A stretch of 64,000 nucleotides of DNA, from NCBI GenBank assembly GCA_035530275.1, contig DATKVC010000015.1, forward strand, positions 372,001 to 436,000. Reading direction: 5' to 3'. The DNA is from CAIJMU01 sp035530275. Its GTDB lineage: Bacteria; Spirochaetota; Spirochaetia; Treponematales; Rectinemataceae. Positions 7,456 through 15,399 of the stretch are shown piece by piece; the first letter of the stretch is position 1; the number at the start of each line of letters is the position of its first letter. The notes below the pieces were generated by a model. It saw only the letters and a list, made by a program, of their open reading frames with translations, had not been told where the DNA came from and made no database searches. Made by a program: the position numbers and the translations under genes.

Positions 7456-10400
7456 TCAGTGGCGCCCTTCCACGATGGCGACCTCCTCCTCGGTCAAACC
7501 GTAGAGCCCATAAACCAAGGCGTCGATCTCCGCCTCCATCGCGCCGACATCGGCGGCGGAGTCGGCCTTCTTGGCGGCGAGGATGGAGGAGACGAGGGAT
7601 TCGATCGCCGGGGGAAGGTGCGCACGCCCTGGGTCGGATTCGGCGACCCTTCGCTCGACTATAGGGATTTGCTCCATGTACTGATAGATAAGACGATAGC
7701 GGTACTCGCCCGCGCGTTCGCCGAAAGGGATCGATATCTTCCCGATGAGAAACCAAAAAAGGCGTGAATTGAGAATCCCGAGGAGGTAGGGCTCGGATGA
7801 GCCGATCGCGTAGGCGGTGTTCGTCAGGTAGTGGCCATCGAGGTCGAGATGGAAGCGCGGGTTCTTGCAGATATCGGGGAAGACGATCTTGGGTCTTGCA
7901 AGGACATCGTAATAATCGCAGGGGCGCAGTTCCCACCAATAATCCCCCTGATCCTGGCGCCTTTCCAACGCCGCGCTGAATTTTGCAAGATGTTGCATAA
8001 TCGCGGGGACTTGCGATTCCATCATTCTTCGGGCTTCGCCTTCGGTAGGCTTTGGCTTTTTTCTGTCGCTCCACGATGTTCCGTTCGGAATGGCGATGAT
8101 CCACTGACCTTTGTTCTTTGTAGTCCAGGTTCGGATTTCCTGACCACCGAGAACCCTATGTAAAAAGCACCTCGATTCGGCATTGGTGGCCGAGAGTGCC
8201 TCGGCCTCTTCCTTGTCAATTATGAAAGCCTCATTCAAACCTGAGGTGATCCCCCTATAAAATGCACCGTTCACATACTCCCCGAGCCCCATTCCCGCTC
8301 TCAGGCATTTCTGAAAGACGGCGGCGCTTGTCTCGTCGTCGAAGGTCCAGGGCTCCATGCCGAACCTGGACCTGTCGGCCGTGAAGGAAGTAGTCGCGAC
8401 GATCGAGTCGAGTCTGTCCTCCGTCTCTTCGAAGTGGTCGGCCTTGCAGATGATAAGGGGCGCGGCGGAGACGCTCTTTTCGAAGGCGGGGATGCAGACG
8501 TAGGTGTCTTTGGCGCTCTCGAAGACGGCCTTGCCGCCGAAGTCTATGATTGAACGCAGGTATCCCGTTCCGGCGAGGTAGCGGCGAAGGCCCTTTCCGA
8601 AATTGGCCTTGAAGAAGCTGTTGGAGACGATGAAGCGGAAGACTCCGCCCTCTCGGAGAATGCCGAGGGAGCGCTCGAAAAAGTAGGTGTAGATATCCGC
8701 CGTCCCTTCGAAAGCCGAGTATCGCTCGCGGAAATGCGGCTTGAACGCGGCCAGCTCCTCCTGCCTTATGTACGGCGGATTCCCGATCACCGCGTCGAAG
8801 CCGATGAAGCGGCCCTTGTCGTCGAGGACTTCGGGGAATTCGAGGCGCCACTCGAAGGCGTCGCGGAAAATGGGATTGTGCTCGTCGTCGGCGAGGCGCT
8901 CATCGGTGGCTTCAATGTCGGCGCGGAGCTTGGCGATACGGGCCTCGGTCTTCGGCTCGGGGGCTTCGCGTGCGATGAGGTCGGGAGCCTCGAGGTGGGC
9001 GAGCTCGCCCCTGAGGACGCCGAGTCGCATTCGATCGGGGGTCGCGTCCCTCGCCACGCCGGCGAGGGCGAGGCGCATCTCGGCCAGCACGGCCTCGGCT
9101 GCCCGCTTCTCATCCTTGGTCTTGGCGTTCTGGTAGGCGCGGACGGCGTTGAGCCAATGATCGATCTTCCAGCCTTTCTTCCTGAGCGGCCCGGCGAGGT
9201 CCATATCGAGGGGATAGCGGGCAACCAGGCTGTTGCCTCGCCTGATGTTGATGTCGATGTTGGGCAGGGTCTCCAATTCCGCGAATCCGGACTCGGCGGT
9301 GTAATAGGAGCTTTTGAGAAGCTCGATCCAGAGTCGCAACTTGCAGATCTGGACCGAGTTGCGGTTGAGGTCGACGCCGAAGAGACAGTTCTCGATGACT
9401 CGACGCTTTTCTTCGAAGAGAATCTCGCGGAGTCGCTGCCTCTCGTTGTCGGCGAAGGGTTGCAGGTAGGCGGCGAAGTTGCCGTCCTCGTCGACGAGAA
9501 AGAGCTCGTCGTTCTCCACCTGGGCTCTCCAGCCCTTGGGCCTTCTCCCGCTCCGATCGGCGAGGATGCCCAGTTCGCTTTTGATCGCGACGATTTCGTT
9601 GAGCACGGAAACGAGGAAGTGCCCCGATCCCACGGCCGGGTCGATGACGCGAAGGCCGTCCATCACCGCGTTGGCAGCCAAGATCGAGGCGGCGGAACTG
9701 TCGAGGTCGTTGGCGAGGGAGGCCAGATCTCCGTATTCGCGTCCCCTCGCCCCCGAGAATTTGCGCAGAACCGCCGCCTCGACGGTCTTGCACGCCATGA
9801 ATTGGGTGATATAGCCGGGCGTGAAGAAGGAGCCTTCCTTGTAGCCGTTGATCTTCTCGAAAATGAGGCCGAGCACCGAGGCGTTGATGAGGCTCCGTCC
9901 TCGCTCGACCACCGCGCCTTCGCTGTCGGAAGAAAAATCGTAGGCGTCGAGGAAATTGAAGAGATAGTCGAGGGTCGGCAGCGATCCGTTCCGTCGCGAG
10001 CCATCGGAGGCCTTTAAAACCGTGCGGGCGGAGAGGGGGAGGGGCAGGCGGGAATCGAGGCCGCTGATCGACAGGAGGCCCTCGAGGGCCGAGGCTTCGA
10101 ATAGCGAGGAATTGAGATAGGGCACGCGGGCGAAGGCTTCGCGCAGTCGCCCGGGACGTTCGTTCGGCTTCTTGGCGAGGACGCCGAAAAAGAGATTTTC
10201 GAGCGCGTCGAAGTCGGGCACGGTCTCGGTGGTGAGGAATCGCCAGGCCTCGTCGCCTCGGTGCTGCTCGACCATCTGGGCTTCGAGGAGCTTCATGAAA
10301 AGGAGGCGGTTGACCCAGAGGAGAACGAGTTCGAGGGCGACGCCGAAGCGTCGCTCCTCCGCTCCCGCGCCGTAGCGCTCGGGCTCCGGCAGCCGGTCGA

Positions 10401-11295
10401 GGAGATCGCGGAGTTCGAGCTTCTCGATGGCCAATTCCACGAGGGAGCCCGGAACGCGCTCGCCTTCGGCCCGCCGCCCTATGAGGGTCTTCGATCCTTC
10501 CTTGCGCTCGGCCAGCCCCATGAGGTGGAGGAGCTCGGCGTAGAAACCCGTATCGAGGCTGTTGGAATCGTTCTGGAAGGGTTCCTTGAGGAGGTGGGCC
10601 GGCGAAAGGAGCTTCCAGGCAGGGATCAATTCCGCCTCGTCGAAATCGGGACGCCGGGACGCTCGGTCGAGGCTTTCGAGATCGATCGTCACATAGTCGA
10701 GGCAACCTTCGTGGGATGCGACGAAGGGTTTCGCGATCGATGCGTAAAAGTCCCCCGTTCCGAGGGCGAGGCCGGCTCCTCTATCGATATCCTCCCATGC
10801 TTTTTTGAGCCCCCTGTCCTTGGCGAAGGCCTCCTCGAAGTCGCGCGCGTCGAAGAGGTGGATCGTCTTGATATTGGTGATGGCGAGGTGGCGAAGCTCG
10901 AGGTTGTCCGCCCCGAATCGCTCGCGCAAGTGATAGAGGATGAGCTCGTGGAGCGATTTCGCGTTCGGATTATCATTGCCGAACATCTCGGAGGCGTTGG
11001 CCGGCCGCTTTACCTCGAAAAGTACCTGGGGCTTCCCGCCGCCCTGCCGATCCGCGTAAATGGCGAGGTCGATCGAGGCCTTTGTATTGATCGCGTTGCG
11101 CTCTCGATAGAAGGCCTCGCGGAGGAACTCGGCGAAGAGGTTCTTGCAGTGCTCTTCGCTCTCTCCCTCGTCGAGGCTGTCGAAGAGGCGATTGAGGGCC
11201 GCCCTGAAGCGTTCGAGTTCGGCCCGCTCGACGGGTTTTTTAAGATAGGCTTTGTTCAGGGCTTTTTTTGCCGGGAGGACGGGGACGAAGGTCAT
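7456..11295 (-). CDS. Type IIG-like restriction-modification enzyme (Eco57I-type methylase with N-terminal nuclease)
   Basis: 1279 residues. The N-terminal 100 residues contain a PD-(D/E)XK-like nuclease pattern, Asp76 in IDLAIYADRQ and Glu94-x-Lys96 in VLFEVKRP. A helical linker leads to an N6-adenine methyltransferase: the AdoMet motif DPAVGSGHFL at about residue 550 and the catalytic NPPY (VIGNPPYIRQEE) at about 836. The C-terminal third, with ITSGLNEAFIID and a TaqI-like PYLLGILNSRLFWFLIG segment, is expected to be the target-recognition domain. One polypeptide should therefore methylate and cut; recognition sequence unknown. All motifs look intact. It starts 3 bp after the MFS gene, so it is probably transcribed from the arsR promoter. 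Confidence 0.88.
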   Translation of the reverse strand: MTFVPVLPAKKALNKAYLKKPVERAELERFRAALNRLFDSLDEGESEEHCKNLFAEFLREAFYRERNAINTKASIDLAIYADRQGGGKPQVLFEVKRPANASEMFGNDNPNAKSLHELILYHLRERFGADNLELRHLAITNIKTIHLFDARDFEEAFAKDRGLKKAWEDIDRGAGLALGTGDFYASIAKPFVASHEGCLDYVTIDLESLDRASRRPDFDEAELIPAWKLLSPAHLLKEPFQNDSNSLDTGFYAELLHLMGLAERKEGSKTLIGRRAEGERVPGSLVELAIEKLELRDLLDRLPEPERYGAGAEERRFGVALELVLLWVNRLLFMKLLEAQMVEQHRGDEAWRFLTTETVPDFDALENLFFGVLAKKPNERPGRLREAFARVPYLNSSLFEASALEGLLSISGLDSRLPLPLSARTVLKASDGSRRNGSLPTLDYLFNFLDAYDFSSDSEGAVVERGRSLINASVLGLIFEKINGYKEGSFFTPGYITQFMACKTVEAAVLRKFSGARGREYGDLASLANDLDSSAASILAANAVMDGLRVIDPAVGSGHFLVSVLNEIVAIKSELGILADRSGRRPKGWRAQVENDELFLVDEDGNFAAYLQPFADNERQRLREILFEEKRRVIENCLFGVDLNRNSVQICKLRLWIELLKSSYYTAESGFAELETLPNIDINIRRGNSLVARYPLDMDLAGPLRKKGWKIDHWLNAVRAYQNAKTKDEKRAAEAVLAEMRLALAGVARDATPDRMRLGVLRGELAHLEAPDLIAREAPEPKTEARIAKLRADIEATDERLADDEHNPIFRDAFEWRLEFPEVLDDKGRFIGFDAVIGNPPYIRQEELAAFKPHFRERYSAFEGTADIYTYFFERSLGILREGGVFRFIVSNSFFKANFGKGLRRYLAGTGYLRSIIDFGGKAVFESAKDTYVCIPAFEKSVSAAPLIICKADHFEETEDRLDSIVATTSFTADRSRFGMEPWTFDDETSAAVFQKCLRAGMGLGEYVNGAFYRGITSGLNEAFIIDKEEAEALSATNAESRCFLHRVLGGQEIRTWTTKNKGQWIIAIPNGTSWSDRKKPKPTEGEARRMMESQVPAIMQHLAKFSAALERRQDQGDYWWELRPCDYYDVLARPKIVFPDICKNPRFHLDLDGHYLTNTAYAIGSSEPYLLGILNSRLFWFLIGKISIPFGERAGEYRYRLIYQYMEQIPIVERRVAESDPGRAHLPPAIESLVSSILAAKKADSAADVGAMEAEIDALVYGLYGLTEEEVAIVEGRH

Positions 11296-11298
11296 TTT

Positions 11299-12609
11299 CT
11301 ACCTCGTCGTCATAGTACCACGCATTTCGTCCGACTCAATCCCCGACTTCCTCTCCATCTGCCTCCACACCGGAAACACGAAGGGCGCCAGGGTCGCGAG
11401 CAGATAAACGAAGCCGAAGCCTGCCAGGCTTCCGCGGAGGCCGACGGCCCCAGCCAGGGCCCCGCCGGCGAGGCCACCAAGGGGGATTCCCGCCCAGGCC
11501 AGGGAGCCAAGGGCCCCCAGGACCCGTGCCTGGAGCCTCGCGGGAACCCTCTCGAATTCCACGGCGCCGAGGGCCGGGTTGATGCCGCCGGCCCCCATGC
11601 CCGCGACCAGGGCGACGAAGACCACCGGGCCGAGGCTCGAGGCGAAGGCGAGGATCAAAAAGCGCGGCGCCCCGCCGACGAGAAAGCCGAGGGCGAAGGG
11701 CAAGCGCCGGGGCAGGCGGGGAGCCAGCCAAGTCATGAGGCCGTTGCCGGCGACCGCGCCGGCGCCGAAGATGCCGACGACCATGCCGAGGGCGAGGGGC
11801 GAATTCAGCTCGGTTTTCATCCAAAGGGGCATCAGCACGGCGGCGTAGGCCTGGTCGAGGAGATTGGTGACGACGAGGAGGATGCCGATGGCGAAGAGGA
11901 GGCGGTCGCGTCCGAGAAAGACGAAGCCCTCCACGAGCTCCGCGAAATAGGAGGAGGGCCGCTCCGCGGCTTCCGTGCCTTCTTTAAGCCCGGGTTCACC
12001 GAACTCCCCGCTCCGCCCGATCTCCCCCGGCATGCCGAGGGCCAGGATCAGGGCCGAGGCGCCGAAGCTGGCCGCGTCGAGGGCGAGGACGGCCCCGGCC
12101 GAACTCGCCGCCATAAGGAGCCCGGCCAGGGGGCCGCCGAGGAGGGTGGCGACCCTGTTCACCCCCTCGTAGAGCCCGCTGGCCCGCTCGAGGGGGAGGG
12201 CGATCGGCGCCGCCGCCTTCGGAATGAGGACGCGCTTGGCCACGCTTCCCGCCCCTCTGCTCGCCCCGACGATGGCCATGAGGGCGAGGAGGAGCGAGAG
12301 CCCCAAGCCCCTCGAGGTCCCTCCGCTGGACAGGGCCCACAAGGCCGCCGCACCCATCGCTATTGCCGCAATAATATCGGTGAGGATTCCCACCCTCCTC
12401 TTGTCCCACCTGTCGACGAAGGGCCCGCCGAGTGCCTGCACGAGGACGTAGGGCAGCATTTCGGCGAAGGCGACGAGGCCGGCGTCCATGGCACTCCCCG
12501 TCGCGGAGAGGACCAGCCAGGGCAGGGCGAGCATCGACATCGAGGTGCCCGCCATCGCGAGACCGTTCGCCGAAAGGAGGGCGGCGAAGGCCGAGCCCGC
12601 CCGTCTCAT
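11299..12609 (-). CDS. Major facilitator superfamily exporter
   Basis: About 436 residues from the ATG at 12609, whose ATGA overlaps the stop of the arsR-like gene and signals translational coupling; the longer frame upstream is antisense noise. The protein is almost wholly hydrophobic with about 12 membrane segments. It carries the MFS loop 2-3 pattern GGPFVDRWDKRRVGILTD and matches the enterobactin-exporter/tetracycline-type branch (LPWLVLSATGSAMDAGLVAFAEMLPY). It should export a drug or metabolite across the inner membrane. The overlap with an ArsR-family repressor gene suggests an inducible efflux unit; the ligand cannot be read from sequence. Confidence 0.88.
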   Translation of the reverse strand: MRRAGSAFAALLSANGLAMAGTSMSMLALPWLVLSATGSAMDAGLVAFAEMLPYVLVQALGGPFVDRWDKRRVGILTDIIAAIAMGAAALWALSSGGTSRGLGLSLLLALMAIVGASRGAGSVAKRVLIPKAAAPIALPLERASGLYEGVNRVATLLGGPLAGLLMAASSAGAVLALDAASFGASALILALGMPGEIGRSGEFGEPGLKEGTEAAERPSSYFAELVEGFVFLGRDRLLFAIGILLVVTNLLDQAYAAVLMPLWMKTELNSPLALGMVVGIFGAGAVAGNGLMTWLAPRLPRRLPFALGFLVGGAPRFLILAFASSLGPVVFVALVAGMGAGGINPALGAVEFERVPARLQARVLGALGSLAWAGIPLGGLAGGALAGAVGLRGSLAGFGFVYLLATLAPFVFPVWRQMERKSGIESDEMRGTMTTR

Positions 12610-13205
12610 GATCGCTCCAGGGGGAGGAGCTGCACCTGAAAGCCGACGACGACCCTGCCCGGCTCGAGGGGGGCTCCGGCTTCGTGATGCGGATATTTCG
12701 TGGCCAGGGCCTCGATCTCCGCACGGAGGGACAGGAGCTCCTCCTCGCTGAGCCTGAGAGCCCAGTCGCTGATCGTCCCTGCCTTCGCCCAACCCTCGGA
12801 CATGGAGGGCAGGGCGTCGATCCACTGGTCCATCCGGAGCCGGGCCCCGTTCGCTATCGCGTGGAGATATTCGCCGCCCAAGAGCGCCGATTCCGGGTTC
12901 CGCGCGAGGCTGCTTTCGTCGAAATGGCTGCTCATGTGGGCGGCCTTCCACCAACGCTCCCGGGCCGAGCCCCGGGCGGATTCCTCGACGACGAAGCCGA
13001 ACTTCTCCAATTGGCGGAGGTGATAACTCGTCGCCCCGCTCGATTCGCCCAGGCGGGAGGCCAGCCCCGAGGCCGTGGCCGGCCCGTCCAGGCGGAGGAG
13101 GCCGAGGATCTTCACCCGGAGCGGGTGGGCGAGGCCCTTGATGTTGCCGATGTCGAGCTCGACCGAGGATTCGGGGGAGTCGGGATTCCCTTTCGCGTCT
13201 TCCAT
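12606..13205 (-). CDS. ArsR-like winged-helix transcriptional regulator
   Basis: 199 residues. Residues 18-85 form a winged helix of the ArsR type: NIKGLAHPLRVKILGLLRLDGPATASGLASRLGES and SGATSYHLRQLEKFGFVVE, followed by a wing ending RERWWKAA. The C-terminal half is helical and has no Cys/His metal site, so it is not a classical metal sensor. It is the first gene of arsR-MFS-restriction enzyme on the minus strand. Three TTGCAA palindromes spaced 14 bp apart abut its start codon, suggesting autoregulation. There is no Shine-Dalgarno sequence between promoter and ATG, so the message may be leaderless. Confidence 0.87.
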   Translation of the reverse strand: MEDAKGNPDSPESSVELDIGNIKGLAHPLRVKILGLLRLDGPATASGLASRLGESSGATSYHLRQLEKFGFVVEESARGSARERWWKAAHMSSHFDESSLARNPESALLGGEYLHAIANGARLRMDQWIDALPSMSEGWAKAGTISDWALRLSEEELLSLRAEIEALATKYPHHEAGAPLEPGRVVVGFQVQLLPLERS

Positions 13206-13206
13206 G

Positions 13207-13240
13207 TTGCAAACTTAACTTTGCAAAGAATATTTTGCAA
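13207..13240 (-). promoter_or_regulatory. arsR promoter/operator: three TTGCAA boxes with 14-bp period
   Basis: TTGCAA, itself a palindrome, occurs at 13207-13212, 13221-13226 and 13235-13240, each exactly 14 bp after the last. The innermost box touches the ATG at 13205. On the minus strand the outermost box can serve as -35 (TTGCAA) with TAAGTT 17 bp later as -10, so bound repressor would occlude the promoter and transcription would begin close to the ATG. Promoter assignment is inference. Confidence 0.65.
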
Positions 13241-13413
13241 TAGGAAAATGGCAGTCACAAGAAAAATCTTGCCTCTTCCTGCCCCTCATCGCTATTTTCC
13301 GTCCTTGTAGCCCCAACTCAGGCAGAATCGGGGCCGCGCGGACAGATCGACCTGGTCGACAAAGTCCGGCGGCGTGCGTTGGCCGCTCCGGGGCGTACGA
13401 AAGGCAGACTCCC

Positions 13414-14805
13414 ATGGACAAGATCCAGGAAATGGGAGAAGCCCCCCTCGGGCGGCTTCTTCTCAAATTCTCCCTCCCCGCCATCGCCATGATGGTCGTC
13501 AACGGCCTCTACAACTTCATCGACCGGGTCTTCATCGGCCAAGGCATGGGCACCGACGCCCTCGCCGCCGTCACCGCCGGCTTCCCCATGATGATCATCG
13601 CGATGGCCGTCGGCGCCCTCTTCAGCGTCGGCACCTCGACCCTCGTCTCCATCGCGATGGGCAAGGGCGACCGCGGCAGGGCCCGCTCCGTCCTCGGCCA
13701 GGGCTTCGCCGCCTCCCTCGTCTCCTCGGTCGCCGTCGCCCTCCTCGGCTGGGCCTTCATGGACCCCCTCCTCCGCGCCTTCGGCACGACCGAGGCCATC
13801 ATGCCCATGGCCCGAACCTACATCGGCATCGTGATGATCGGCTTCGCCTTCCAGGTGCCGACCATGACCGTGTCGAGCAGCCTCCGCGCCCAGAACAGGC
13901 CGAACCTCGCCATGCTCGCCACCGTCTCGGGCACCCTCCTCAACGCGGCCCTCGCGCCCCTCTTCATCTTCGCCTTCCATTGGGGCGTCGCCGGCGCCGC
14001 CTGGGCCACCGTCATCGCCCAGGCCCTGGCCGCCGCCCTCACCCTCGTCTTCATCCAGTCGAAAGACAGCATACTGAAGATCGAGGCGCGCTGGCTCAGA
14101 CCCCGCGCCGCCACCATCGTCGAGATGCTCAAGCTCGGCGTCCCCATCGCCGTCGTCCAGGCCCTCTCCCTCGCGATGCTCGTCGTGGCGAACAACTCCA
14201 TGGCCCGCCTCGGCGGGGCGGAGGCCCTCGCCGTCATCGGCATCGTCAACGCCTTGTCGCAATTGTGCATATTCCCGCTGATGGGCATCGTGCAGGGCGC
14301 CCAGTCCCTCTGGGGCTACAACTACGGCGCCGGGAAGCTCGACCGCGTCAAGGGCCTCCTCGGCCTCGCCATCGGCTGGACCACCGCCCTCGGCGTCATC
14401 GTCACCGTCCTCGTGGAGATCTTCACCCGCCAGCTCGTCAGCGCCTTCAACCCCCACGACCCGGCCCTCATCGCCTTGGGCAGCCGCGGCATCTCCGTCT
14501 TCATGATCACCTTCTTCACGGCCGGCTTGCAGTTCACCATGTCCATGTACTTCATGGCCGTCGGCAAGGCCAAGGAAGGCGGCTTCCTCTTTCTCGCCCG
14601 CAACGTCCTCGGCATCGCGGGCATGGCCCTCCTCCCCCTCGTCATGGGCATCGACGGCGTCTACTGGACGGGCCCCGCCACGGACCTCATCGTCACCGCC
14701 CTGGCCCTCGCCTTCCTCGTCGTCGAATCGCGCCGCCTCGCCTCGGGCGCCCTTCCGAAGGCCGCGGCCCAGGCCGGCCTCGCCGCCCAGGTCTCCGCCG
14801 TCTAA
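13414..14805 (+). CDS. MATE-family multidrug/cation antiporter
   Basis: 463 residues, 12 predicted membrane helices in two MatE halves. Typical first-helix signature: LGRLLLKFSLPAIAMMVVNGLYNFIDRVFIGQ, followed by GTDALAAVTAGFPMMIIAMAVG and an NRPNLAM loop; the second half begins VEMLKLGVPIAVVQALSLAML. The sequence resembles the MepA-like/NorM branch. It should export organic cations using Na+ or H+. It starts from an ATG preceded by AAAGGCAG and is transcribed divergently from the arsR unit. A long hairpin lies just downstream. Confidence 0.92.
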   Translation: MDKIQEMGEAPLGRLLLKFSLPAIAMMVVNGLYNFIDRVFIGQGMGTDALAAVTAGFPMMIIAMAVGALFSVGTSTLVSIAMGKGDRGRARSVLGQGFAASLVSSVAVALLGWAFMDPLLRAFGTTEAIMPMARTYIGIVMIGFAFQVPTMTVSSSLRAQNRPNLAMLATVSGTLLNAALAPLFIFAFHWGVAGAAWATVIAQALAAALTLVFIQSKDSILKIEARWLRPRAATIVEMLKLGVPIAVVQALSLAMLVVANNSMARLGGAEALAVIGIVNALSQLCIFPLMGIVQGAQSLWGYNYGAGKLDRVKGLLGLAIGWTTALGVIVTVLVEIFTRQLVSAFNPHDPALIALGSRGISVFMITFFTAGLQFTMSMYFMAVGKAKEGGFLFLARNVLGIAGMALLPLVMGIDGVYWTGPATDLIVTALALAFLVVESRRLASGALPKAAAQAGLAAQVSAV

Positions 14806-14823
14806 GCAGGGCGATCTCTTACC

Positions 14824-14863
14824 GGGGAGAGCAACCTTTCGACCGGTCGAAAGGTTTCTCCCC
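14824..14863 (+). terminator. Long inverted repeat after the MATE gene
   Basis: A perfect 24-bp palindrome (14833-14856, half-site AACCTTTCGACC) is flanked by a further 7-bp arm pair (GGGGAGA at 14824, TCTCCCC at 14857) with a two-base bulge. It sits 19 bp after the MATE stop and is followed by a C-rich then T-containing tract. A terminator is the simplest reading, but the lack of an immediate T run and the exact symmetry leave a protein-binding site possible. Confidence 0.55.
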
Positions 14864-14910
14864 CCGGCCCCCCCTTTTCCAAAGCCCGCGAAAGTGAGCG
14901 AGCCTTCGAC

Positions 14911-14940
14911 TTGCCGAATCGTTAGCCGCGGGGCTATTCT
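14911..14940 (+). promoter_or_regulatory. Putative promoter of hicBA
   Basis: TTGCCG at 14911-14916 and TATTCT at 14935-14940, 18 bp apart, lie about 55 bp upstream of the hicB start. The pair matches sigma-70 spacing but each box has two mismatches or so. Confidence 0.35.
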
Positions 14941-14993
14941 TTTTATGGAGAGTCGCAAGAAGCGCAGCATACCCGGGGTTAGTAGGAGGCGGC

Positions 14994-15185
14994 ATGACGT
15001 TGAAATACGTACATTGGCAGGATGGCGGTCTCCATATCGGCTACCTTCAAGATTTTCCCGATTACATGACCCAGGGCGAGTCCGAAGATGAGCTTCGCGA
15101 AAACCTGATCGATATCTATCGCGATATCGACGCGGGATTCGTCAAGAACGCGCGAAGAATCGACGAGCTGGTCCTGCCTGCGTGA
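14994..15185 (+). CDS. hicB: HicB-like antitoxin
   Basis: 63 residues matching the short HicB fold: YVHWQDGGLHIGYLQDFPDYMTQGESEDELRENLIDIYRDI, the partial RNase-H-like domain that binds and neutralises HicA. The C-terminal DNA-binding domain of longer HicB proteins is absent, so it may rely on another regulator. The ATG at 14994 is preceded by TAGGAGG. Its stop overlaps the GTG start of hicA (GTGA at 15182), the normal arrangement for a coupled toxin-antitoxin pair. Because hicA is frameshifted here, the antitoxin may be a remnant. Confidence 0.85.
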   Translation: MTLKYVHWQDGGLHIGYLQDFPDYMTQGESEDELRENLIDIYRDIDAGFVKNARRIDELVLPA

Positions 15186-15357
15186 AGCGCGAGGAACTCG
15201 AACGGCGCCTTGCGAAGTGCGGAGCAGTGCTCATTCGCCACGGCGGCAAACACGACTGGTACGAGAATCCCGAAACGGCGTGCAGCAGCCAGTCCCCCGG
15301 CATCGCGAGATCAATGAATACCTCGCGAAAAGCATCTTGAAGAAGCTCGGAGCCTAA
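15182..15357 (+). pseudogene. hicA: HicA mRNA interferase toxin, frameshifted
   Basis: From the GTG at 15182 the product begins as HicA (KREELERRLAKCGAVLIRHGGKHDWYENPET), keeping the catalytic-type His in RHGGKHDWY. It then changes frame near 15275 and stops at 15338-15340 after 52 residues. In the -1 frame the rest of HicA is intact: QQPVPRHREINEYLAKSILKKLGA, ending at TAA 15355-15357. One missing base, probably a G in the GGCG at about 15277, restores a 58-residue HicA. Either the toxin is inactivated or this is a sequencing error. The PRHREI motif, normally needed for RNA binding and cleavage, is lost in the current frame. Confidence 0.85.
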
Positions 15358-15399
15358 AGGTGGGTCGATCGCCGCCCCTTCCCGCCCCCGGCCGGTACG

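Noticed and set aside
10261..12639. 792-codon plus-strand open frame opposite the restriction enzyme and MFS genes
   Set aside because: Composition is rich in Asp, Glu, Gly, Arg with no domain, and it crosses two clear genes. High GC content removes stops from the antisense strand.
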